Shown: positions 43,539-57,341 of the stretch, piece by piece
Numbering within the stretch: position 1 is the stretch's first letter
How the letters are laid out: each line of letters starts with the position of its first letter
From: Urophycis tenuis
Taxonomy: Eukaryota; Chordata; Actinopteri; Gadiformes; Phycidae
Direction of reading: 5' to 3'
NCBI GenBank assembly: GCA_036785325.1
Contig: JAXIVH010000015.1
Location: forward strand, 3,318,984 to 3,382,983
Length of the DNA stretch: 64,000 nucleotides
The notes under the pieces: model-generated
Database searches by the model: none
The model's input: only the letters and a program-made list of their open reading frames with translations
Told to the model about the DNA's origin: nothing
Position numbers and translations under genes: made by a program

Positions 43539-46500
43539 CTGAAACAGGGAGATGACAAAAGGAGACGTATGAAATAAATACTTTATATATATATATATAT
43601 ATACATATATGTATAGAGGTCACAATGAAATATACTCTTAATGTCAATGGGGGAAATTGTATGCAACATTTTACAGGTTACAGGATATAGGAATTCCTGA
43701 CATCCTGTTTGGTAGAAGGAACGGGTTCCAGAGCACACAGCAGTGAGCTGTGAGGCTCAACTCTACAGGCAGTAGCGGTCTAGACGATCATTTGATTAGA
43801 TGATCCCTAAGTTCGACAATGCTATTGCCAAACTTCTGGGGAGAAACTGCAGCGTTCCTGGGCTGGAGAACAGACAGTGCAATAGGCGGATTTACGCAGT
43901 GTTTCCTGTTTTGTTACAGATACAGTATATTATTCCAAAGATAACCTAGTTTGCGAGTGGAAGATTGTGTTTTATAAGACAAAGTGAACGTATTTCTACA
44001 GTGAGAGTATTTCTTGGCGGTGGGCTGGACTCCTGATTCCCCCCTCAGGGATGTGATCTGAAGTTGATTCCTCAGTTGTGTAAAGTAAAGTACAGACCAC
44101 ACTGTTTCCACAACCAACCAAAAACTGCACCGTTGCTCACCTACGCACTGCTGGGCTCCTCAAGCCAAAAACGAAACCATTTACAGACACTTCTTTCAGT
44201 GTTCTATCAGTAAGGGGCTATATAAACAAGAATCAAGAAAGAATGTAATAATGCCATTTGTGTAATATAACCACTTCTGCTACTATGATAATAAGAAGGA
44301 GCAGGAGACGATTCATGATAATGGTTTTATATTTCAGAGTATCCAGATTCCTTCAGCCAAAGACAAAGAGCCAAGACAAGTGAAACTACTACGGGCGTCT
44401 CACCATTCGTTATCCTAAAGCCCACCTGTTGACCTACTTCCCTACTTAGTGGAGAAGTCGTACAGTTGTCTGGTGGTCAGATTATCTCGCCTTATGTAGT
44501 CTGGTGAACTTGAAGCCCCGCCCCTCACTGCTCCCCTGACGTCTGGCCTCAAGCATCAGTCAACCGAGCAACACCCTGGCCGGGAGCCAAAGTAAACCAA
44601 CCCAAGGCCCCCAAATTGTGTTTAACAATGGCGCCTCCACGCGCTGACGTATCAGGAAGGCATGTGACTCAACCAACATTAGCTTGGGTGCATAGGAAAT
44701 AGGGCCAGCTCTAATTATCTGCATATATTCAAAGGGAGGGCTTTTGGCCATAACATGCCTGTGCCCACAACACAATAGCACTACGTTAGGAATTTGGAGC
44801 CTAACAAACATGGGGCCGCTTTTTATCCCACCGATGGCCTCACATTAAGTCAGTCAAACAACAAGTGTGTTCCATGGAAAGAGCATTGTGAACAAAGGCT
44901 TGATTAACAGCTCTCTTGAGAAATGCCAGCCAGGTTTTGGCATCCATTAGTGTAATTAACTAAACTAAATCAGAGAGGAGAGAGTGGATGCTGGATACCA
45001 CAGTACAGGCGCCAGAGGACATAGCAGCAAGGGTGGGGGGGATAGGGCACTAAGGTCAAACACAGAGGTTTGTATTGTTTAGCCACTAGGGGGAGCAAGA
45101 GGGTGTTAGTGTTTGGCTTTTTGTTGGAACAATGTCACCTGAGATTAGATAAATCTGCTTGGGTCTAATCTGTGGCTTTTTGCTTCGTGTGATTGTATGA
45201 TTGTGGGATTGTGTGTGTCCCTTTGTGCATGTGTGTAAGCGTGTGTGTGTTGTGGTGTGTGTGTATCTAAATTTGGGAATAATGGCTGAAGGTTATCTTA
45301 ACTCACGAGTCATCATTCAACAGCTTCAAGCAATATGCAAAAACCTCCTGTTGAACAATCAACTCTACTCAACTAACCACAATAAAGTTGACTCTTAACT
45401 AAAGTAGATGCATGTGTGTGTGTGTGCGTGTGTGTGCATGCATGCATGCATGCATCTATGTATGTATGTTTATGTTTTATGTGCCATTTTATCTATGTGT
45501 CTTGACATGTAATTCGAGGTGAACTTGCATGTAACCTCATTGCTCGATGTCATGATGCTAAGCCTCTACCGCGTGTCTAGTATGTAACATGCCAGATGTC
45601 CAGCCTGAAACAGGCCGCTCACCTGAGCGGGTTGAACTGGCGCGGTTCTGAGCGGTCTCGCGGTGGCCGGGGCAGCAGGGCCCGGCCGGCGCCATGCTCT
45701 GGCTCGGCGGCGCCGGCGTGGGGCTGCTGGGATCGGCCCGGCCGGGTGGAGGGGGCCGAGGCGGCCTCCACCAGGGTGCGTCTGTCGGGGGTTTTGTGGG
45801 GGGCGATGGGGTCGCTGCGCCAGTGAGGCCCCGGGCTGGTGGAGCGGGAGGAGTGGGCGCTGGACGACTTGCTGTGGCCTCCTTGGCCCTGGCTGCTGGC
45901 TTTGGCCTGGTGGTAGCGGTGACCTGGCGGAAGCAGGGGCACAAACGCACACACTGAAACCGGGTTGAGATCGATGAGTGAGTGATTGGCAGTGATAGGT
46001 GATGGGCAGCCTGCAGTGTCAGCTCGTTTCCAGTTGTTTAGTGTGATGGCGTCATCAGGTCCTGGAAGTCAGGCGTGACATTTGAATCACAAATGATATT
46101 GATGACACCGCTGGGGCTGTTCTTAATCTGTTCAATCAATCTCTTGATCAATACTCAGCCCTCATATGTTTACTCTCACCCTAATATACATATCATTAGA
46201 AATGTGGCTGCATGATATTTACATGAAACATTCAATTATATTGATATGAATAAAAATGTCTTGTCTATCAAAATCTGACAAAAAACCTATTTAATACAAC
46301 ATACAACATTTTTAAATTGCAATTAATTTGTGTTTGCATAGGAAATGTATAAGCATCATGTATGTTATAATCAAAAAATATACTAGCAATGGTTAACCTA
46401 AATTATATTAACAGCAATGAAATGTTTCACATTCTTCTGACAAATCTACTTTTTGTTGGTTGCTTTGGATAAAAGCCTCTGCTAAATGCCCTAAATGTAA

Positions 46501-47438
46501 ATGTAAATAAAAGTAAAACATTTAAGTGAATATATCGTCCAAATAAGAAAGATAAACACAATGAAAGACCTTTTCCCTACCTTCAGACAGATATGGATGG
46601 ATTATGTATACAGTGGAAAAAATACAAACCACCACAAGAGAAATTGTGCCCTGACTAATCCTCCAAGAACATTGATCATACAACCATTTAGCACACCACA
46701 GCTGAAGATCAGAGCTGCATCAGATCTGCGCAGTGTGTTGTTTCTGTACAATCTCTCTTAATGAGAAGTGTTAGCTTCAGGCATGACCTACTATCAGCTG
46801 CCCGGTGCGGACACACAGCCTGTGATGATGGCATTCAGTTTGGCTTCAGTCTGGAGCCCTGGATGACACTTTGAAAGCCTGACCAGGGGCTTCGGCTCTC
46901 AGCTGCCTCTCCGCTAGCAAGCCACTTCACTAAGCTGGTATGAACAGCTATGGCAGTTGTCTGCTTGTGTTAATTTTATTGGGTGATAAGGCGGTAGAGT
47001 TGCTAGGCGATGATCAAAGTTCGGGCAAACAGACTTTAATAACATAATTATTCACCGGCATTAATAACAACGGTAAATTCAACAATCAAACAGTCAACAA
47101 AGTATTTAATATAATACTAAATAGTAATTTAGAAGAACAGATTTTATGCATAGAGGATCAGTCAAAGATGCTTCCAGGTGAAAGTGGTTTCCTATTAGTA
47201 CAGATATATAAGTCCTCTGAGGTTAGTAAGCTGATAGTAAGTGTACAGGAACCAGGAAGCCACCTCACCGAAGGCAGCGCAGCGGCAGGGATCATGCTTG
47301 TCCAAATAGTGCTCTAAGGTGTCCCAGCCCCCACCCACGCGCACCATCACATGGGTGCGGAGGACCTGGAGGAGACACAAGGAAGACACATAACTGGATC
47401 AACCACAAAGCCACATGCGTAACCGTTTCAAAACACAC

Positions 47439-47530
<92 letters not shown>

Positions 47531-49779
47531 AGGAACTTTTACCAGATGCTTAAACCCTTTGATTTGAAAAATACCACACACTGCAGATATGCAAATCTTA
47601 AAAGTGAGGCAACATGCTCGGCCCCCCTAAACACCCACATGCCCTCAGTGTTACGTAACAGCCCCATTAGATGTACCCCCTCTCACCCCGACTGCACCTC
47701 CCTCCCACGCCTCAACACACCCTCACACACATCACACACACGTTGCTTTGGCTCTCCCTCCACCCCCAGCTGCTACCATTATGAGGGCTGCTCATCGCCA
47801 TGCCAACAGACTTTTAAAAGGAGAGCTGGGAGGAATAATGAAGATCAGTGGTGGCAGTTGAAAGGCTCTGACGCCCCTCTCTCTCTCTGTCTCTCTCTCC
47901 CCTCTCTCTGCTCCCCAGCTGGTCACCCCGTGGTCACAGAGGAGGAACAGGGCTGGATTAGCAATGCAGAAATACCCGACTCCTCCTCTGCTATTTCCTC
48001 TCCCCTCCTACCCCATCACCCAGGGGGGTGAGCCGGGCTCCAGCGCAGAGCAGGGTCCCACTGACTATCACAGAACATGGGTGGGCTGCACTTTAGAAAG
48101 TCTGGCAATGCAACCAATAGTTTTTGTGAAACTGGGACCAAATATGTGTCCATACATTGTGATGCTATGATATCATACATTTGTTTATTTCATGTGGAAA
48201 TCAAGTTATGGTGCAACAGCAAACAGTCACACAATAATGCTAAAGAACAAAAACAACAGCAGGACAATTAGATTCCATATTCCCTCCGCATTCGTAGTTT
48301 AACCCAAATTGTTTGTACTTTGTTCTTGTATTGCTGCCCACCTGCATGGTGCCTCGGGGCTTGATGCAGTATTTTCTGGTCTCATCTCTTATCCTGGGCT
48401 GGGCCTGCAGGCCACATGTTAGTCATGTGGTGCCCAGCGCTCTGAGGGCGAGCCCAGCTGACACCGTTAGGGAGCGTGGGCCCTGGACCAGGGGCTTATT
48501 TACAACCAACAACACATGACCCTGCCTGGCATCCATCTTTCTTTCTTCCACCGCACGGGAGGGGTTAGAGGCTCAGACGATGGGCTGAATTGTGTTTGGC
48601 CTTCCCTTTATACTCTCCAAACTAGGGCATGTTCTTAGTCTGAATGTCAACATTTGCATGGCATGATCAAGCTGAAGGGTTTATGATGGTTTTGAGCACT
48701 AGCAAGCAATAATGACAACCAATCCACTCACAGGGCATCCTGCCCTCCACAACTGTAGACATCCAATCCCAGTTTCTATGGCAACAGCGAACAGAGGAGA
48801 TTTGAAATCACGGCGGGGGCAGACAGATAACAATATTGAAATTAATTAAATACATAACTTAAACATATTTGTATTGAAATACCAATTGTTCTTTTTAATG
48901 AATGCCAATTTTAGTTGATTGGAATTAGCACAAGGAAACCCTCACCTTCTGTGGACAGTCTCTCACCTTCATCAGGAAGGGGTTTACCTTGTTGGTAGTT
49001 TTTGCAATTATGAAATCATTAAATCTCACCATTACATGATATAATTTACAAATGACATATTATATAATGGAACTTTAAATTGCACAACACACATTATAAT
49101 AAAATATAATCTGTCCCTGGGTCTAGGTCACAAAGTATCCCCCCCCTCCAAAACAAAAAGAGCAACCAGGACAGCTCGGCCACATCCCTACTCTGCTCTC
49201 GCCCGGATCGGCTCTCTGGGATTTGGCAGCTAAATAGAAACTGTTTGGCATTGATGGAGGCTCCGAGCTTCCTCCCTCCCCCTGCTAAAAGAATGAGGGA
49301 CACGTGTTGTTGGCTGCACTAGAGGCTGCTGGGAACACACTTAATCACCCTCATCCACAGATCATCCATCAGGGGAGGCCTTCGCCAGGAAGGAGAGTAA
49401 CCTGACACACCAATGATTCACCCAAACACCGATACATAGGGACAGACAGACTGACTGATCCACAGACAGATAGACAGATAGGGACAGACAGACTGACTGA
49501 CCCACAGACAGATAGACAGATAGGGACAGACAGACAGATAGGGACAGACAGACTGACTGATTCACAGACAGAGAGACAGATAGGGACAGACAGACTGACT
49601 GATCCACAGACAGAGAGACAGATAGGGACAGACAGACTGACTGACCCACAGACAGAGAGACAGATAGGGACAGACAGACTGACTGACTGACCCACAGACA
49701 GAGAGACAGATAGGGACAGACAGACAGACAGGCATAATGCAGAGAGATGCATGCATAAGACATTCACATGCATGCACAG

Positions 49780-49843
<64 letters not shown>

Positions 49844-51603
49844 TCATGGATAAAAACTCACTAACATGAAAATTCAAAGATTGTGTTTCCAAAATAAAAT
49901 ATTTCCACTAATGTTGCAGCAATAGCATATTAGCATATATTTTATGAGGAAATATATTATATGTCTCAGAGTTTGAGGAATTAAAAAAGTATACAAAATA
50001 ATAAAATGCCTTTGTGCACTCTATCTAGGGGTGCACAAGAAAATGTGGAACCTTAAAGTGAGAGGAAACTAATGACAACAATTATTGATATCCAGCCAAA
50101 GTAACTCTGTGAAGGCAGACCATTTGGAATGAGATCCAGAGACTCCATTAACCCCTTTGTGGTAAGCAACAGGAAACTGTACACAGAATCAATCCCGGGC
50201 ATCTACCCAAACTTCCTGCATGGCTTATGGGTCCAGCAGCAACTCACTTCTGGCTTACACTGAGACCAGAGGTGTGGTTCACGCAAGCTGGGGCCAAGAT
50301 AAGACTGGTATAGGAAATGACCCAAAGTCCTATTTTGTATTTCGGGGATGTATGCAGTAGGTCAGATTTATGCAGATTGCAAATACGAGGAGGTGAAGTA
50401 AACTGTTGTGTATTGAAAAGGTTGTGTTCCGATACAAACCAGAGCTACAAAGCACCCGACCACTACGACACGCCAGGGAAAGTCCCTTCTTGTGTTCACT
50501 AATACCCGGCTATTGTCATTTCCTATTGGCTTAAATTAGGCGAGTGAATCACATACTGTGTGACATATGGAAAGTGACGACACTTAACACAAAACTGAGC
50601 TAACCAGAAACAGCTGCACGAACCCTACTGCCCAACGTAATTACCAGGATAACCATTATAGATGGTGCTATCCCTGCAGTCTGATTTAGAGTTTGGTTGA
50701 CCCTTTAATTATTGGCTTCATGCTCTTCACACTTTGTTTTCTCTGTTTGTTGCATTGCCATCAAGACATCCTTCACCCTGTGTGACCTGTATGAAGCAAT
50801 GTTGCATTGAATGGAGAGTTTATTACCCTTATGAAGATCAACGCGCTGGAATCTCCCACTTTGTATTTCCCCTCTGACACCTTGGTCATGGGGAACTGAC
50901 CAGGGCATGAGCAGCGGCCCAGGATCTCCCGCACCTGCAAACAACAACAACAACAATATGTCAACTGCAACATCAACACAAACACACACAATAGCTCTGT
51001 GTAAGACACGTGGATTACACAATAACCAATGTGTCATGGATTTCATGGGAAACATCGTAGGCAGCTCTGCCTCCGAGCCCCTGTTCCCTATTCCTCATTG
51101 TATATTGTATCATCCCCTTCCACTGGTGCTATCTATATGTGACTAACCAATAGCTCTCTAGTTATTAGTAAGTCACACATCTGTGACAAAAAGTCTTCAG
51201 GGGGCTATGTGTCAATAATACAATGAATGCACTGTCTGTGATGTGGGTGGGGGTGGGAAATGTCTCGCTGGGCGGTGAGTTTGGACGAGTCTGTCTGTGC
51301 GTCATCGTCCCGCAGAGTGCTTGAACACTGTGACGTGTTCTTCTGAACTCAGCAGAGCATGGCATCACATCTGGTGCAGTGGGTCCAGGTAACGCAGCGG
51401 GGGGAAGCAGCACCAGGAGGCACAATGAACCGGTGGTTACGCTAATGAATGAGGTGTTGCTTATTCACCGCTGTCAGAAAGTGGGGGAGAGAGGTAGAGA
51501 AAAAGCAAGCTAAACATAGAGTGTGTGTGTGTGTGTGTGTGGTTGTGTGTTTATGTGGGACAAGGAGAGAAAGAGAGCTAGAGCAAAAGAGTGGGAGAGA
51601 GGG

Positions 51604-51686
<83 letters not shown>

Positions 51687-53198
51687 TCATAACATGCTTG
51701 GATGAAGAGAGAGAGGGCTGGAGCAAGCAGACCGCTGGTGACATCAGCAGGTCTGTGGTACCACATGGGTTTGACTTGAGCGAGTCAGAAGCTGGTGTTT
51801 GCTGGAGGCTGTGGTCGGGGAAGGGAGGGTGAGACAGGCGTGGCGGAGGTGCTTATTAGGTAGACAAGTTGGACAGAACTGCAGGGCGGGGTAAGAACAA
51901 CTTCCCGTGTTACATGGGACCCAGGCTCTTGTCTCTTATGATTGGTTAACCATGATCGGTTTCTCAGATATGATTGGATGAGCTTGACCAGCTCTCTTTC
52001 GATGGCTGACTCTGATGTAGATCTTGGCATGAATCAAACACAAAGGCGTGTGCACACTTGTAGGGCAGGGCACACATTAGACACACGCGACCGTAGAAAG
52101 ATAAGACAAAACGTCTACTGTATGTATTAAAGGCTCAGCTCAACCAATCTACACAAAGAAGGGTTTTAGCACTACAGTGCAGTCTATCTATAGCCAGATA
52201 TTTAGTGTGTGATTTGCCCACATTTTGCCAATGGTTTGCGGGTATGCTGAGTCAAACAGTTTGTGGTACTAAAGCTAAACAATACTTACTATCAATGTAT
52301 TTGATAAAAAAAACCCTCATTGTGTTCAAATGTTCTCATTCAATTTGGTCACATGTTAATTAGTACCGTTGTGCGTCTTGAGATAGACATTGCTGTTGGG
52401 CTCTTGCTTTGAGTTGCACAAATAAACTACTGCAAGAGAAGGAAGTTTTCCTTTGCCATTATGCTGTACCTAGCAATTCTCAGATCAAACCAGTCTTGGG
52501 GGAGAGGAATGCATGCAGTTCAATGCCAGGGAATTCATGAACTTTTGGGAATCCAACTGGTGTGGCGACCACCCACCAATCAGCACCACGACATGCTGAA
52601 GAACAATCCGGTGTGTGTCTTTTATAAATGAATGCATGTCTGTGTGTGTGTGTGTGTGTGTTTTGTGTCTTTATGCATGTGTGTGTGTGTGTGTGTTTTG
52701 TGTATGTATGCGTGTGCCTACAATGCTTAGATGATGGTGTATTCAGGAGATTAGGGCAGCACCTTGTTATTTGCTGTAAATAGCACCCTTCTTTATGTTC
52801 CATGCTAATTAAAGGGGAGGGCAGAAGAAGCGCCTTTAGCATCTGAGCGCTCTCTGGCCTCCCCCTAACCTGTGTCTATACTCCCTCTGGTCTCACCTGC
52901 CTCACGCGTCTCTTTCCTTCCATTAATACATGTTATAACAATAATGTAACTTGTATTAGTACGATAATAATACAACAAGGCTATTAACGGTGGACATGGT
53001 CCCTTTATTTAATTCTTTCCCTGACATTTTCCACTGGCTAGCTCTATTCCTCTTTTCTTCTTTTCGTTCTTTTTCTCCCTCCATTGCTTTTATTCTCTGC
53101 TCAGCCTCCCCAGTCTCTTTTTTCAGATATTGGAACAAACCCTTGGAAAAAACCCAGCCAGTGACTTAATGGAAATATCACCATGGCAACAGACATAC

Positions 53199-53244
<46 letters not shown>

Positions 53245-53326
53245 TTAGCCTTCCCGTTTTAACTGGACCGTTTGCTTTTCTTTTTTTTTTTTCATTTGTC
53301 CGCTATCCTTAAAGCTCCAGCCCCGT

Positions 53327-53404
<78 letters not shown>

Positions 53405-53930
53405 ACACAAAACACACACAGACACACATATACAAACACACACACACACACTCACTCACGCTGCTGTGTTTCAGCTGAGGTCATTTGTTTCGCTCGCTGT
53501 GAGGTGGAATTACAGGAGTTACACACACAGAGCACTGTCCAAAACCTCCAGATAATTAAAGCCAGGCAAGGGCATGCCAGGGTTAAACTTTCGGTTATTT
53601 CACAACCTTCACTATCCAAAGTGTACATTTCCCATGCCTGTGCAGTACAGTCCGCCGCCCGGTTTGCCACAAACACAGAAACACAATAACATGGACTGAG
53701 TTGAGACCGACGGTGGTTGCTGCTGAGGGGGGCGGGGCTTGTGAGTGTAAAACCGTTGGAGGGGAGGAGAAAGAGAAGGAAACATGCAGAAGTGGAACGC
53801 CGGGAGAAAATCAACTTGAGGATGAATTATGGAAAGTCTGTTGGTCACATGGGAGACACATTTCCACCGAGAGAGAGAGAGCACTGCTGCAGATGTTTGA
53901 GAGAGAGACAGAGAGAGCTACTGCAGATGT

Positions 53931-53965
<35 letters not shown>

Positions 53966-54023
53966 ACTGCAGATGTTTGAGAGAGAGAGAGAGCGAGAGA
54001 GAAAGAGAGAGAGTTAGAGAGAG

Positions 54024-54102
<79 letters not shown>

Positions 54103-57100
54103 ACACACACACACACACAGATTTGGGAGATACTGTGATTTTCACCAGCCCCCTGACGGTGACGGTGATTGGCTGTTGTTTTCTTGTGATCAGCTGAGGG
54201 TGCATGAACAGCACAGAGCACGCCCTCTAAAGACAACCAAGGAAGACGCCATTAGGAAACTGGCTGAAATGTCTGAGGCAGCGATAGATTTGCCTACAGG
54301 GTTTGCCTAAATATTTGTTTACATTGCAATAGTCACGGCCACACCTCATAGCTGTAAAGTGTTCACTTTGATAGAGTGAACAGAGTTATAGAGAGTCAAC
54401 AGAGCAAACAGAGGGCCGGAACAATCCCTCCAACCACTCCCTTCCTGACACTTGAAGGGACATACATGAGTGAGATAAGGAGGGACTTTGTCTAAACTTC
54501 AGGGACGCACTGAGGAAACAGGGAGCGGCAGTGAGAACGACACACGTAGTGTGATTCGTTCATCGTGTTTTATGATGGTTACAAAAAGCTAAACGTTGCC
54601 AAAGCTGAGCAATAAAAAACCAAGTAAAAAACAAGTGATCTAACTTCACAGGAATGCATGTTCGTTTTTTTCTTCTTTTTTTCAGCTGGAACAGCTTCAG
54701 GGATACAAAAAAAGGAGGGTTTTTTAAATTCCTGGCCTGCATGTGTGTCACACATAAAACATCTTCAAACATAAAACTGAGGAAGTTTCATGAATGAAGA
54801 CACTATCATTAGACATTAGGATTTACTGAGCAGTACCTTGAACGAGTTATACTTCTTCAAGGTACTTCTATTTCACACTTACACCTACTTGTATTAATAT
54901 ATTGTGCCAAACAGCACCATTGGCATGAAGTGATAAAATGATGCATGTAAAGAGGAATTCCCCCACAGCCTGAACAGACATCGGCATCAGATAAGCACAG
55001 AGACACCAAGGCCACTGGGCAAACCTGCTGTGGGGATGCAGCTTGACAAGTCAACTCACGATAGGATCTCAAGCCTCAATCTGAACCCGGAAATACATCC
55101 CCAAGCTTCATCACCGCACAGCCTGGAATGGCATTTCTCAAATGGCTGAAAATGGTTGACGATTTCCATCAGAGTAGGAATTTGCTTTGTCTGGTTAGAT
55201 TATCTCTTGCGGGAGCTATGGCGTGTTCTTGTTGGTCTGAATACTTCATTTCCGTCCTTAACCAACAGGACAGACCAGTGGCAAGCGGTTGGGTGAAAAC
55301 AGAGGTTGACTTTCCATTATGCAAAGTGCCTCAGGGATCATGGAATGGTTTAAGTAGGTTAATGGCACCAACACAAACCTTCTTGTAAGAGAAATAGGAC
55401 AATAATGGTGATAACGGTAATTCCTTTGCATTGAAATGCAGCCAAGAATGCACAAACTCTTTAGCCCTAAGAGCCTTGGGACATTGTTTGAAACCATGGA
55501 AGGCCACAGCATCTTCTACAACAATGGTCCTGGCTGCTCCTTGATGAGACAAGGACACTCTGCAGTGAAACGCAGTAAACACGCGGCCAACACTAGCTCG
55601 AGGGCCAGCTCACTCTTCAGCTCCATAAAAACACACGTTTTTTTCTTCCTTTCTTATCAAGCGCACATAGCTTGTGAGAAACTCACGAGCTAAGTCAGGG
55701 TAACACACATGTAGGAAAAGCAAAGATGAGCAGCACACAAAAAAAATACTGAATAATTAATTCATTGTTCCTGGAATATTAGAGTGGGAATCACTGAGCA
55801 ATCTGCTGGTAACTGTAGACTGTGGATCTGAATCCAATCCTCTGGTGTGTTTGTGGGATGGTTCAGCAGCCTTTATTCCCTTCACTTTATTACAGCGTGA
55901 CAGCTGTGACCGGGTCAAGGTTACACAAGATATTATGGTCTGCAGAGGGGCTCAATATCATCCTGATAGCCTACACCTGAGACCACTCTGAAGATCTAAA
56001 TCTATCTAATCTATTTGTATAATACCATACCATTGTTATCATGTGATTGTGAGACTATCACCAAGCAGTTTGGTTATAGTGATGCTGTGAAATCCCAAAC
56101 AGACGTACAGTATTTGTGTATATGTGGTATTAAATACTTTATTAATACAGTGTAGTAATCCCTGTAAAAAGAAAGAATGTATGTGTGTACCTAGTCAGCA
56201 AACTTACATTAATAAAACTGCATCGGGAATATTCCTTTTGTGCAGTTTGATTATAAGTATTGTGGTAAGGGGTTTTACCACTAAAGAGTGCAGCAGCCTA
56301 AACACTGATCCTATATAGAGAACAGCCAACATGATGAATGTGGTCCAGACTGCTGACAATAGAGAATCACACAGAGCAACGTAAACACAAATGAGGGCCC
56401 ACCAAGGAGCCATTTTGATTCATACATCCAAGGACTGCAACTGTGTTACAACCTGGATGAGAAGGGGGGGAGGGGGGGGCTCTGCAGCAGGTTCCCCAAG
56501 AACAAAGAATGTTTTTTTTCATGTTGCTATTTCTCCAATTGTTCAAATATACAGTAGAGCAATACAATACACTGGCTGAACTCTCTTTCTACACACACAC
56601 ACATACCTGCTCTGTGCTACCTGTGGTGTTTTGCAAGGCCTCATGGGTAAAAACGACACATTCAAACCCTGACAGAGCCTTAGAATAAAAATCTCCAAAA
56701 TAATTCTGACTAGTGAAAACTGACAGTGCGTGTGAAGTATCGTACACAAACAAACCTACCTCCCATTCACTGTGAGCACAGCGAGTCTGACCTCATGTAA
56801 GCCATGGTGACCTACTTTCCTCTACCAATATCTCTCCTTCTCTCTCTCTCCCCCCTTGTGCACTCCCACTCTAGCCACCTCGCCCACTGGCTGCCGGTCG
56901 CAGTGAGGCGAGCATCTATTCTAGTCCGGCTATAGCGTGTACAGTAAGGCACTGCAGGCCTTCCACCCGGCACCCTTTTTGTGAATTCATTCACTGGAGC
57001 ATGAGGCCTGTCCATAAACAGAGCTATTGTGTGTGTGTGTATGTGTATGTGTGTGTCCTCTCTTCCTCTTCGTCTCCCATGACAGCTGAGAACACTGCAC

Positions 57101-57303
57101 TGTAAACTCTAAACCATCATCACGATGGTCAGGACGCGCCGTCAGACGTTGCCGTCTGATCCCATTACCGTCACACACTTGTAGTGTGTTGCCTGGTCGT
57201 CCTGCTCCATGAATCTAATAACACGGGATGCATCCCAACATCAGCTCTCAACGCAGCAGATGGCTGACCGCATCAGGTGGCTTGGACAGAAGGTGGGGTG
57301 CCT

Positions 57304-57341
<38 letters not shown>

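Larger units (their letters stand above)
47366..50826 (-). other. gas2l1 intron 2
   Basis: About 3.5 kb with a (CA)n tract, a GACA tetranucleotide array and unique sequence. No gene recognised. Confidence 0.55.
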